Both the position numbers and the translations under genes were made by a program. Below the pieces are notes generated by a model that saw nothing but the letters and a program-made list of their open reading frames with translations, had not been told where the DNA came from and made no database searches. Positions 45,255 to 55,166 of a stretch of 64,000 nucleotides of DNA are shown here, piece by piece (the stretch's first letter is position 1; each line of letters starts with the position of its first letter). Source of the DNA: Plasmodiophora brassicae (taxonomy: Eukaryota > Endomyxa: Phytomyxea > Phytomyxea > Plasmodiophorida); assembly GCA_036867785.1 (NCBI GenBank), contig CP145418.1, positions 682,001-746,000 of the forward strand, written 5' to 3'.

Positions 45255-46447
45255 TTATGCATTCGCGTTGGATTCTGGTTGAAGCCACTCATCTAACGCA
45301 ATTTCACGAATCGTTGGCCGCATCTTTGGGTCTTGTTCAAGCATGCGTTCCACGAGAAGCCTCGCGCCTTGAGACAGATGCCGGTAGCCCGCCAAGCACC
45401 TCACATTAATGTGAAGATTCAGAACATTACGTATAACATCTTCATCGCCCCTGCCCAGAAAAAGGCAATGACCGGTCAGCATTTCAATCAAGGTAGCACC
45501 CACCGCCCAAACGTCTGCAGCGGCACCGTCAAACTCCTTCATCTGGACCCGCTGATCCACCAGCTCGAATTGTTCTGGTGACACGTAGTTGGCCGTGGTC
45601 ATACTCTTCGACATCTTCCGATGTGGACTGTATTCTGCCACGCCGAAGTCGATCAGTTTCAAATTGCCCTCCCCGTCAAATGCCATATTATCCGGTTTGA
45701 TGTCGTTCAGAATGATGTCGCGCGAATGACATGCGTCAACGCCGCATACGATATCGTGAAGATAGCGTTTCGCGTCACGTTCGCTGATCCCGTCTTGGCT
45801 TCTGATCCGATGTGCAAGCGTCCCGCCACTCAGGTATTCCATCACTAAGTAGAGACGGCACTTGGTCGTTAAACCTTTGAATATCTGAACGATACAGGCA
45901 CATCCACGGAGGCGCTGAAGTAGATGGAACTCGTTGAACGCAACCATTCGACGAGACGCTGTCGAAGTATCTTGCCTCTTGATGGCAACGAGCCGGCCAT
46001 GGTTGCGGAGGTCGCTTGCCACGTGAACGCGTCCGAAGCTGCCGGAACCAATGTCGGCTACACGCTTATAGTTCGAGAGAATTCGGATGCCCGTGTCGGT
46101 GGAAGCGATTCGTGGAACGAGCCCTTCAGTGTTGTTTCGCACAAGGGATCGGCGTCGGGTTGGTACACGGGGCGGCAACAGTTGTACACTTTTCAGTCTC
46201 GATTTGCGGGTCGTCACAAGTCGAGTTGCCGGATCCACCTGTACGGAACCCACCGCGCGTTGACTAGCGCCGACCTACAAAACGCAACATCTGAGACCAA
46301 ACAGTACTCATCGCAATCAGGCTGGATAAACCGCACCGTCTCAAGACATCCATCCTCGCGTGCGCGCTTGTTCCTGTTCACAGCATGGACGGCTTCGGGA
46401 TAGGCGATGATGATGGCAAGGAGGAAGAAGGACCAGCATCGCCACAT
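45255..46447 (-). CDS. Secreted-type protein kinase K2
   Basis: 376 aa, two exons (46447-46337 and 46274-45255; 62-bp phase-0 intron; 377 codons). Signal peptide MWRCWSFFLLAIIIAYPEAV. Exon 2 opens VGASQRAVGSVQVDP; kinase motifs GSGSFGRVHVA, VAIKRQD, FNEFHLLQRL, IILNDIKPDN, LIDFGVAEYS, YVSPEQFEL, DVWAVGATLIEMLTGHCLF. The alpha-C glutamate position is present in NEFHLL. Compared with K1 the catalytic loop is identical but the activation segment is more diverged (SMTTANY). The 3' end lies about 230 bp upstream of the K1 start, so each gene probably has its own promoter. Confidence 0.85.
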
Positions 46448-46901
46448 GGCGGTGAGGTGGACGTCGTTTGCAGCGGAGTGACAAAAACTGTACCCTTTAG
46501 CGACTGCGGACTGCGCACTGCGCACTGCGCTTGCGGATTGTGGGTGCCACCGGATGGTCCGGATCCCGGATCTCGACCTATTTTCGGGCAGCGACGGAGC
46601 CCGCCTGTCAGTCCGCCGCCCCGATCCCTGATCCAGTGATCCTGCAAGCCCTCCGCAGTGTTCGGCACATGAACGAGTAAAGTTGTCTTCGAGATCACGA
46701 CCATCATTTCCAGTGTGTAAACAGGATCCCATATGATTGCTCGAAGAGACAGAAAGTATCGGTCCAGGTGTCCTTTATCACACCGGCTGGTCAACCGGTA
46801 CGGTCCTCCCACCCAGCGTCTATTCCCGCCCTCGCTGGACCAGGCCAGTCCCCTGTAACGGCATTGATCAAACGCAGACTTTATTCGAATGCAGGAAAGT
46901 T
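46448..46901. other. Spacer between K3 end and K2 start
   Basis: 454 bp without a supported gene. Close to the K2 start it contains a degenerate tandem of ACTGCGG/ACTGCGC words (46500-46540), similar to words upstream of the other kinase genes. Confidence 0.5.
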
Positions 46902-48070
46902 TTAATGTTCTGTGTCGCTGTCGCTTTGAAACCAGTCATCGTTCCCGATGCCTTGAATTCCCAGTCGCCTGCTAGTGTCCCTCTGAAGAATACGTTGCGA
47001 CAGCAATTTCGCGCCTTGGGACAGACGTTGCCATTGCTCGAGGCACAGTCCATTCATTCGACAGTTCAGGATGTTTCGCCGGACCTCGTCGGCATTCCTA
47101 CCCGGGAACAGGAGCTCTCCGGTCAACATTTGGACCAAAGTGATGCCCACAGCCCACGCGTCTGCTACGAAACCATCGAACTCTTGCGCCTTGACCTGAT
47201 TATCCTCTAACTTGAACTGCTCTGGCGATGCATAATTCGGCGTAGACGTGCTCACGCGCATCATCCGACTTGGGCAGTAGGTTGCCAGTCCGAAGTCGAT
47301 CAGCTTCAAGTTGTCGTCCTCGTCAAACGCCATGTTGGCCGGTTTGATGTCGTTCAGAATGATGCCCCGCATATGACACGCGTATACGCCGCTTATAATG
47401 TCGTCCAGATAGCGTTTCGTATTACGCTCGCTGATCCTGCCTTGCCTCATGATCCGATGAACAAGCGTGCCTCTGCTCAGATATTCCATCATTAGGTAGA
47501 TGAAATTTGGAGACCTTACGGCCTCGAACATCTGAACAATCGCGGGGCAATCACGAAGGCGCTCCAGCATACGGATCTCATTGAGCGCGACGTGTTGTCG
47601 CATCGGGGTCGACATATTCTGCCTCTTGATGGCAACCAACCGACTGGGATTACGAGCGTCCTTTGCAACTAAAACATTGCCATAGGCACCCGCACCAATC
47701 CAACCCAGCAATTCGTAATCTGGACGACGTCGGATGCCACTGTTCCTGTCGACACCGCTTCCGACGTCGATGTCCCCGGTGACATTTCCCGTGTCAGGTT
47801 GATGAAGGCGAGAAGTCTTGGGACTTGACATGAAGGCCACCAGGCGACGCAGCTTCGGAATCTTCGGCATGGAATCGCTAACCGCGCGCCGTTTACTGCC
47901 GGCCTGCCCGCTGGATGAGGACACTGTCCCATAGCAAACAAACCGACTAGCCATACCTTCGCCATCGGCTCATAGTCGAGTGGACTTTTGTTGATCTCCG
48001 TTCCACGGACAGCCTCAGCATAAACGACGACGGTTATCAGCAGAAGGGCAACACATCGCTGGAGGGTCAT
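46902..48070 (-). CDS. Secreted-type protein kinase K3
   Basis: 371 aa, two exons (48070-47957 and 47903-46902; 53-bp phase-0 intron; 372 codons). Signal peptide MTLQRCVALLLITVVVYAEA. Exon 2 opens AGSKRRAVSDSMPK, then kinase motifs GAGAYGNVLVAKD, VAIKRQN, NEIRMLERL, IILNDIKPANM (LND, catalytic Asp kept), LIDFGLATYC, YASPEQFKL, DAWAVGITLVQMLTGELLF. The residue after KP is Ala-Asn, still leaving the Asn of the loop. Shares CPSRMM after the DFG with K1, so K1 and K3 are the closest pair by eye. Confidence 0.86.
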
Positions 48071-48673
48071 CGTGATCAGAGCGACGTTACACCCGCAGTG
48101 GATTCGGCGCTAGTGCCACGGCACCTTCGCAGTTCGCAGTCCGCAGTTCCCGCGTCCCAAGTCGCAATTGACCGGGTCGGCGCAACTGCACTGGTTTGGT
48201 GGCAAAGGCTACCATAATGTTATGTGACGGCTATGGGGTTATGCGCAACGGCCGACAATCAGCGTTGGAACTTATCGCCGTCCGATATGACGAAATGAAC
48301 GTGACGAGCATCGTTTGCTGCTAGGGGAGCGGGACGGGCAGATTCAGTCCTGACGTGCGCACCTTCGATGCCGGCCACCTCCCACATGATATAGGTAACA
48401 GTGTATGACACTGCCACGAAATACGAACCGCAAGTGTTTCTGAGCGCCCTCAGTCTGAAGCTGGAGTGCACGGTTACCATCAGTGGCAGACGCACGATCA
48501 CAGGATTCGCCCCATAATATCGCTAGCAGTTGGTCGTATGTATGTTCGACAGACAGAGTAGTTGCACTCCCGGCATGGAAAGGAAGACCGTGTCTCACAT
48601 GGCAGTGCCGTCCTTGTTTGTCAAGACCACGTTTTATCACTTAAGGAAGAAAGTCAGTCTCTCTGCACCATTG
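48071..48673. other. Spacer between K4 end and K3 start
   Basis: 603 bp. Two overlapping minus-strand frames (48259-48501 and 48344-48640) have some coding look (RHVHFVISDGDKFQR at the end of one) but no ATG in frame and no clear splice join, so no gene is called. K3 promoter sequence lies near 48071-48160. Confidence 0.45.
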
Positions 48674-49824
48674 TCATTCTTTGTCAGATCCTGAGCTAGA
48701 ATCCTCTTGGAACCAGTCATCCCTTGCAATTTCTGAAATTGTCGGCCGCATGCAGGGATCTCGGAGAAGGATGCGAGATATGAGTAGCCTCGCGCCTAGG
48801 GACATTTGTCGGGATATCGTCATGCATTGCTGATTCGCCCGATTGTTCGCAACGTTTCGCCGAACATCATCGCAGTGACTCCCTTGATATAGGCGCTTCC
48901 CGGTCAACATTTCGATCAATATGACACCCAATGTCCAAATGTCGGCTGCGACGCCGTCAAACTCTCTGTGCGTGATTTGGTTCCCCTCCAGCTTGAATTG
49001 CTCAGGTGACGCATAGCTAGGTGTACAACCGCTCCTCTGCATTCTTCGACTTGGACTGCAGACTGCCATGCCGAAGTCAATTAGTTTCAAGTTGTCCTCC
49101 TCGTCGAACGCCATGTTCTCCGGTTTCATATCGTTCACGATGATGTTTAGCTTGTGACACGCATCAACGCCGCAGATAATATCGTCCAGGTACTGCCTCG
49201 AGTCGTGCTCGCTGATCCGGCCTTGGCTCCTGATCCGATCTGCAAGGGTGCCCCTGCTCAGGTACTCCATGACTATCGTGACCCGATTCCCGGCGCTCAC
49301 AGCGCCGATCATTTGGACGATGGATGGGCAACCTTGCAGACTTCTAAGCAAACGCACCTCGTTCAGTGCGACCTTTCGTCGAAGCGTGGAGTTCGAGACA
49401 TCCTGCATCTTGACCGCAACGATGTGATTATGACGGCTAGTCATGTCCTTTGCAACGAAAACTTTGCCGTATGTCCCAGCACCAATCTTGGATAGAATCT
49501 TGTACCGTTGGTTTTGTTGCATGCTATCGTCGTTATGAGCGACTTTCTTAGCGACACCCACTGTGTCATTGGCCACGTAGTGAGCTCCAGCATCCATTGT
49601 TGCTGCTTCATAACCTGGACCGACGTCAAGAGCACGTCGTTTGCTGGCAACCTGCCACGAAGTCTAAGTGACCCGACCCTACCACCGCCCACACGACATC
49701 GGACGAGACATACCTCCACTAGCCCGTCATGTTCAAACGGACGTTTCTCGTACGAGGTTCCATGAATAATTCCGACGCATACGCCAAAGACGATAACCAG
49801 GGCGGCAGTGGCGCCTTGCCACAT
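48674..49824 (-). CDS. Secreted-type protein kinase K4
   Basis: 362 aa, two exons (49824-49714 and 49651-48674; 62-bp phase-0 intron; 363 codons). Signal peptide MWQGATAALVIVFGVCVGII; in-frame ATG at 49836 is an alternative. Exon 2 opens VASKRRALDVGP, then GAGTYGKVFVAKD, VAVKMQD, NEVRLLRSL, IIVNDMKPEN (VND for HRD), LIDFGMAVCS, YASPEQFKL, DIWTLGVILIEMLTGKRLY. It has the shortest linker and the most typical KPEN, so it may be the founding copy, though this is only inference. First gene of the array in transcription order; the LysM gene diverges from it 290 bp upstream. Confidence 0.86.
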
Positions 49825-50116
49825 CGAGCACAACATCAATTGTGATCCGCAGTCCCACAGATCCACGGCGCCGTTGCTTCAGCGCTACAAATAGCGCACG
49901 GTGGCGGTGGCTCTCGAACGAACCATCGACGCTGCCGGAAAATCATCACCCCGAAAATAAATCACGCGGTCGTATCGTAAGTGGTGAACTGGATGGCACT
50001 ACCCTGGCTGTTGAGATATTTCGGAGACGAGGAGCGTGCCAGTAGTCAGTGCACACGTGAAGTGTCACACCTGGCGTGATAGCGATAGTTTCCACAGGCG
50101 ATGCGCTAGGCCTGCG

Positions 50117-51032
50117 ATGGAGAGTGATGAGGAATTCCTGCATCACGTAGTCGCGCCCGGCGACAACTTGGTTGCTCTGGCGATTCGATACAGGACGAGT
50201 GTAGCGGCGCTGCGACGGTACAATCGCTGCCCGCCAGGAGAGACGTTATACCCTGTATGTCTAATAAGTTGACTGTGCACGGGAGGTTTACACAGATTAG
50301 GCTGTTGAGAGTCTTAGGATCCCAACGAAAGTGCCCTGTATCCCGAACTGTATGCAAATTCGCGAAGCGCGTCGTTCCCTGGACTTGGTCACCCGGTAGG
50401 GCGAACGGCAAATGGCATTATCACAACGTTGGTCGCGCTGACTCACCTGTTGCAGCGCGCCTCAACCTGAAGCCGGGGCAGAAATGGTCACCATTACCGG
50501 CAGGCGCAGGTCTCATCCAGAATCTACCCGTCGCTCCAAGTAGACGGCGTCCTAATTTCTCAATCAGTTTTAAAACGCACACACTAATCGCGAAACTGAC
50601 CGTCTGCTAGAAGTGCATCATGAGGCCCCTCATCCACAGAAAAATGAGGCAGTTTCAGGGTACATCGTCAGCCTCGAACACAAGGGATATTGCAGGCGAA
50701 TACCTTAACGGACTATGCAGCGAGGCAGGAGCGGCGTGTTCAAACCGGCAGCCGGTTGAGAATCAAAACGGCTGGCAGGAGAGCGATTCCAAGAATTGCT
50801 GGGGCTTGACGACCGTAGCATGTATCAGAGTCTTGCACTCGAGTATTTCAAGAAACCTACACTAGATCGGATCTTGACAGCACCGGGATGTTCAAACGCG
50901 CAACCACTATTCATCACTGGCCTCGGACGAACGGAGATCGCCGTTGGTGAACGACTGATAATCAACTTTGACTTTATGCAGTTGTTTATTCGCTTCCGAC
51001 CCCAAATAGGCAGCGTAGGGAACAAAGTGTAG
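50117..51032 (+). CDS. LysM domain protein, seven small exons
   Basis: 214 aa. Exons 50117-50254, 50301-50395, 50456-50486, 50521-50566, 50611-50651, 50696-50735 and 50779-51032; introns 46, 60, 34, 44, 44 and 43 bp; total 215 codons. The N-terminus is a LysM module: FLHHVVAPGDNLVALAIRYR, TSVAALRRYNRC and, after intron 1, SLRIPTKVP, like the cytosolic LYSMD family (GD-x-L-x-x-IA-x-KY, N-R, L-x-IP). The rest is a basic linker (SRRRPNFSI) and a helical part RQERRERFQELLGLDDRSMY. No signal peptide, so it is probably intracellular rather than a secreted chitin binder. The LysM core is clear; the later joins rest on frame and splice signals, and the gene could instead stop at 50399. Confidence 0.6.
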
Positions 51033-51344
51033 CCAAAGAACCTTGAGGCAACACGTCGGAGAAGTTGGTAGAGCATTACTTGCCATGGTGGTAGTCGAAC
51101 ACGTAAGGCACGCGCCGGATATCAGAAACGATATAATGGGGAAATGACTAGTGGCGATGTTGACTTCGCCACCCTCACTGAACATGGGCGAACCAACAGT
51201 CTACGTAGCTTCTCCTTATATAACGGCTTCCTGAAAACGAAGAGCCATTCAGGTACAGATGAACGTCGACGACAACCACTGCAAGCTGTTACCGTAGGCG
51301 ATGCCTTCAGATAAATAAGCGTACCGGTAAATGGTGAAGCACCA

Positions 51345-54062
51345 TCAGAATGCAGCGCATACTGCGTCAGCAATACTGAGCGCTTTACACATCTTCTCAA
51401 CAAGAAAGTTCGCGAAAATAAATACAATTGCGATAACGATCTGGTGGAGCATAATTAACAGTACAGCTGCATATACAATGTCGCATTGACTGACAAGTTG
51501 CCGCCTTTGGTGCGTCCTTCTCTCGGCAACTACCCTACGAGCGGCTATTTCAGCTTGTCGAATCTCTTCGTGAGCTCGCTGCTGCGCCAAAGCTTGACGC
51601 CGACCAACTTCTTCAACGATTTCGTCAACGACTACAAACGCATGAGCGATCATGACCAGAAACAATTACACATGAGCTCACAAGGCAACGGAGGTCGGAT
51701 GAGCGACTTCGGTGCTCGTCGAGACTTGCGACGTGCTATTGACGGGGATGGCGGGGAACGGCGCACAGAGTGCCCTTCCACATTTTCGGTTATACCGGCA
51801 CGCTGAACAAAGGCGAAATCAATAACAGGCTACCTCCGCGAACGCATTCTGACCTGGCCGGTTACAGGCAGAAACTTGATATCCTTATCAAGGCCGAAGC
51901 GAATTGAGTCCTTACAGCTGTCATCCTATAATGCCCGTATGAGACATCTGGTTTCCAGAGATATGCAATGGCCAACCTTTGGGGGTAAGGTAGCAATGCC
52001 CTTTTTCGGCGGAATGGTTTCTTCGCATGACAGAGTATCGTGCCGAGGCATGGCGGACTCTGATGAGAAGAAATGCTTATCGTGGAACCCAGCGGTACCA
52101 GAGGGTTTTGGAAACACCTCTTCGGCAGAAGAGTGGGGTTCATCCGGCAATTTCCTGTTGGCGTCGAGATGGGCAATATTAAAGGCCTTGGAGGGATCGT
52201 CGACAGGTGATAAGCCAGGCAGCACCGGCTCAGCTTCGTCTCGGTTAGAACGAAGCATCGTCGGTGACGACGGCTCTTGAATATTGTTGAACCGTTCAGT
52301 GGCAACAATGGAGCCCAAGTCGCCCATAGCAGCAACTGGGAAAGGAGTCTGCATGCTGACTCCACCTCCGCGCTCCAATGGCAGGTACTCGCGGACGTCG
52401 GATGTCAATGTCGGCGCCACACGGAATTCGGCTTCAGCAGCGTGTTGGATGACGACAGACGAATTAGTGGTCCGCGGCGAGGCAGTGGCAATGCCATCTG
52501 ATGTTGATGCCACAGCACCAACGGTGTCGAGAGGAAGATGCGGAGTCACGTTTCCAACGTCCGAATTTGAAAGAACTGGGGGCATCGCGACGGGATTTGG
52601 TTGCAGAGTTCGGTTAGTCCCTTCAAGAAAGGCGTCATCAGGCTTGGCCGATTCATTACGAGCAACGCTTTCGGATTGAGCGATCGCAGGAATTTGAGCA
52701 ACCGATTCTCGGGAGCTTATTGGCGATTCAATTGCTACGTCACCGATCCCAGGAAACGGACAAGAAACGTCGGGAAGTGTTGGAAGCTGCTTGCTTGCCA
52801 GCGAAGTACCTAACGGAAATTTAAAATATGCAACAGGCTCGTGGTATGAAAGCATAGGGAGACGCACCATTATAGACGCTGCTGGGCAATGCAGACGGCT
52901 TACGACCTGTTGCTTTAAAGAGAAGAACGTCAGACTAGTGAAAACACGTCAACTGTGCGTCATCCCACCATTGGAAATCAGGCTCATAACTTGCATCGTC
53001 GACCGGAACACCAGTCTTTCATCATCAAAACGGGACTTCATATCGTCGCACTCCCTCAAATACCGAACCACTTCTGACGTTAAATCAGTAGAGATTTCCT
53101 CGGTTTGCCTTATCCGGTCTGGAAGAAATCATTAGGTACGGAACGGCGGCATCCTGATCGTGTTGCGATACCTTCCAATAGGCGTCGGTCATAAGAAAGA
53201 GCCGCGGTCCACGCATGGGCATCTGCTAGCATCATACCTGGAACACGTGTAAGGTCATGACTCTAACACCGCACCACCGTTACTTACACGAGAGGTTTAA
53301 ATTTGTCCTCAATCTAGAAATCAAGGCAATGATCGTGGGAAACATATTGTTTCGCATTTCATGTAGGAGGCGTGTCATACTCGTAACAGATACGTCAGTG
53401 TCTTGTCCCGATGTCTCGACAGATGGCCGGTCGGAAACGATTGCCAGAACAGCCTTGCATGTCTCTTGCCATTACAGTCAGGTGCGGTCCATTGGTGTCA
53501 TTACAGTACAGACCGTTGACAGCAGATACGTCGCGGAAAACCGTCTGAACCAGTTTCTCCAGCTGAGCAGTTGTCTGATGCTTCATTTGCCGTTCAGAGT
53601 TCTTAAATAACCATCAGTACCAATTCATGACACGGTAATCATCAGCCATACCTGGGCCTCCTTTAGCCGCCGGTCATATTCCCGCTTAACCTGCACGAAA
53701 CTGAGAATCGTTTCACGAACAGCTTAGCAAAGCCTAGGGCACCTGTTCGGTCCACGCTTCTGCATCGTGAAGTTTGACATTTAAAATGTCTACAGTCGAT
53801 GTAAGCGACGATATACGGGCCTCATATTCCTTGGTCCGTTCTTCGTGGACAGACTCAGGGGGCGAATGCCAGACTACACAGGTGCCCAATTAATGCGAAA
53901 GAGATATATAGCGACACTATTGTACGAACCCTTAGCCTGCAATTCCTCAAGACTTTTCCTCAGTTCTTCGACCTGAAGCGTTTTGGATCGCAGACTGGTT
54001 TCCAGTTTCACGATGTACTCGGAAGCGTCCATAGCGGCACGAGACTGTCCAGACTCCTGCAT
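51345..54062 (-). CDS. Unrecognised coiled-coil protein, multi-exon
   Basis: Starts MQESGQSRAAMDASEYIVKL (ATG 54062), then heptad-rich exons: SLRSKTLQVEELRKSLEELQ, HEERTKEYEARISSLTSTVD, VKREYDRRLKEAQ, LEKLVQTVFRDVSAV, TSMTRLLHEMRNNMFPTIIA, DLTSEVVRYLRECDDMKSRF. A long exon (52870-51926) is Ser/Thr/Pro-rich and disordered. A last part near 51660-51345 combines a helix (GRRQALAQQRAHEEIRQAEI) with a hydrophobic stretch (AAVLLIMLHQIVIAIVFIFA) that could be a tail anchor. Whether that last part belongs to the same gene is uncertain. I recognise no family; a structural or tethering role is only a guess. Confidence 0.5.
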
Positions 54063-54207
54063 GTAGGCTGAATGGCGCCGGTTAAAAACACCAGCTCCTT
54101 CGACTTACACCATTGAGAGAATCAACACCTTGACGAGAGGTATCGTCCTACATTCTTTAGATGTTAGGCGTAAGAACTAGTATCGGCATGACGCTATACC
54201 GACGTGC

Positions 54208-54546
54208 TTATCGAAACCAAACGACAGCCGACGACTTGGCGTTGGCAAATTGCCATCCTGACAAACCGATATGACTCTGGTCGTACAATGCGGTATCCCA
54301 GATGACAACCCTCACCATCGTAGTTTGTGGTTCCACGATCGACGCTCGCCGCGATACTGCCGCAGATGTCGTCGGCGTCAAAATGCATGATGTCGATATG
54401 ACGCCGCTCGACAGTCGGCGTTCTATCCGGGTGAATCGCGACTCGGCGCCGGCATCGAAGGCGACGGCGTCATCGTTCATCGCCTCCAAAAGGCCGACAA
54501 TTTCCGAGAAACAGGGCGCCGTCATTTTCAGAACGCGGTTTACCAT
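54208..54546 (-). CDS. Unrecognised open frame between coiled-coil gene and LSM gene
   Basis: A 112-codon frame from an ATG (MVNRVLKMTAPCFSEIVGLL). The first half has protein-like composition (EAMNDDAVAFDAGAESRFTR); the second half is less convincing and may be an intron with a frame switch, since the adjacent frame encodes DADDICGSIAASVDRG. A plus-strand frame (54302-54598) competes. It could be an upstream exon of the coiled-coil gene. Confidence 0.25.
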   Translation of the reverse strand: MVNRVLKMTAPCFSEIVGLLEAMNDDAVAFDAGAESRFTRIERRLSSGVISTSCILTPTTSAAVSRRASIVEPQTTMVRVVIWDTALYDQSHIGLSGWQFANAKSSAVVWFR

Positions 54547-54616
54547 ATCGGGCTGGCGAATTCCGAACTCGAGATCCCCGGTCAAATCCTGCCATTAAAG
54601 AAAAACGATTCCTATA

Positions 54617-54997
54617 TTAGAGAATCTCTTCGAACTCGATTCGAGTCATGCAGGCGGATGGAAAGAGGACGTTGCCCATTTGAAGAACGCGGTGCTCCTC
54701 TGACGAAAGGTTAGGACGCGGGGACACGCTGGGAACCCTCCTGACATGGAGAACAGTACCGTGCCACGCGGCATGCTTGTCGTCGATATCGGGCGGTCGC
54801 AACTCGGCCGTGTGGTCGAGGATCATGTTCCCTAGATGGTCCAGACACGAGAACCTGTCCAGCACCAGTGAATCTCCCGTCGCCAACGAAAGCAGGGCCG
54901 TTTTCCGTCACCGTCCGCGAAGCACTCGACCGTCAATAGCCCATACGATGCATCGTTGCCCTAAGCACTGGGCGACGCGATCTCGTGGCGTTGCCAT
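54617..54997 (-). CDS. LSM-fold protein, NAA38/LSMD1-like
   Basis: Auxiliary subunit-like of the NatC N-terminal acetyltransferase, or an Sm-like protein. Exon 1 (54997-54912) MATPRDRVAQCLGQRCIVWA ends in DGRVLRG; a 57-bp intron leads to RFSCLDHLGNMILDHTAEL, which is the Sm1 motif (DGR-x-L-x-G-x-F-x-C-x-D-x-x-GN-x-x-L). The end reads EEHRVLQMGNVLFPSACMTR, the Sm2-type strand as in NAA38 (R-V-L-G-x-x-x-x-P-G). An in-frame 60-bp stretch with a CTAAC branch site between the two motifs is probably a second intron (87 aa) but reading through gives 107 aa. Confidence 0.72.
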
Positions 54998-55166
54998 CGG
55001 GATCGATGCGGACGGACTTCCGCAGCACCCGTACGGTCAGTCCTGAACTCCTGATGCGAACCCAGGGAACGTGAGTCCGTCACCGATTGGCGTTCATCAG
55101 GTGGCCGGTGTTACCGGGTTGCAACGTCCAGGAATAGTCAACGTAACACAATTGACAGCTAACGGT

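Noticed and set aside
48259-48640. Small gene between K3 and K4
   Set aside because: Frames begin with GTG only, and I found no splice join giving an ATG start; left as spacer.
43853-49824. Kinases as pseudokinases because HRD is missing
   Set aside because: The catalytic Asp, the ATP-binding Lys, the alpha-C Glu and DFG are all present, so loss of activity is not supported.
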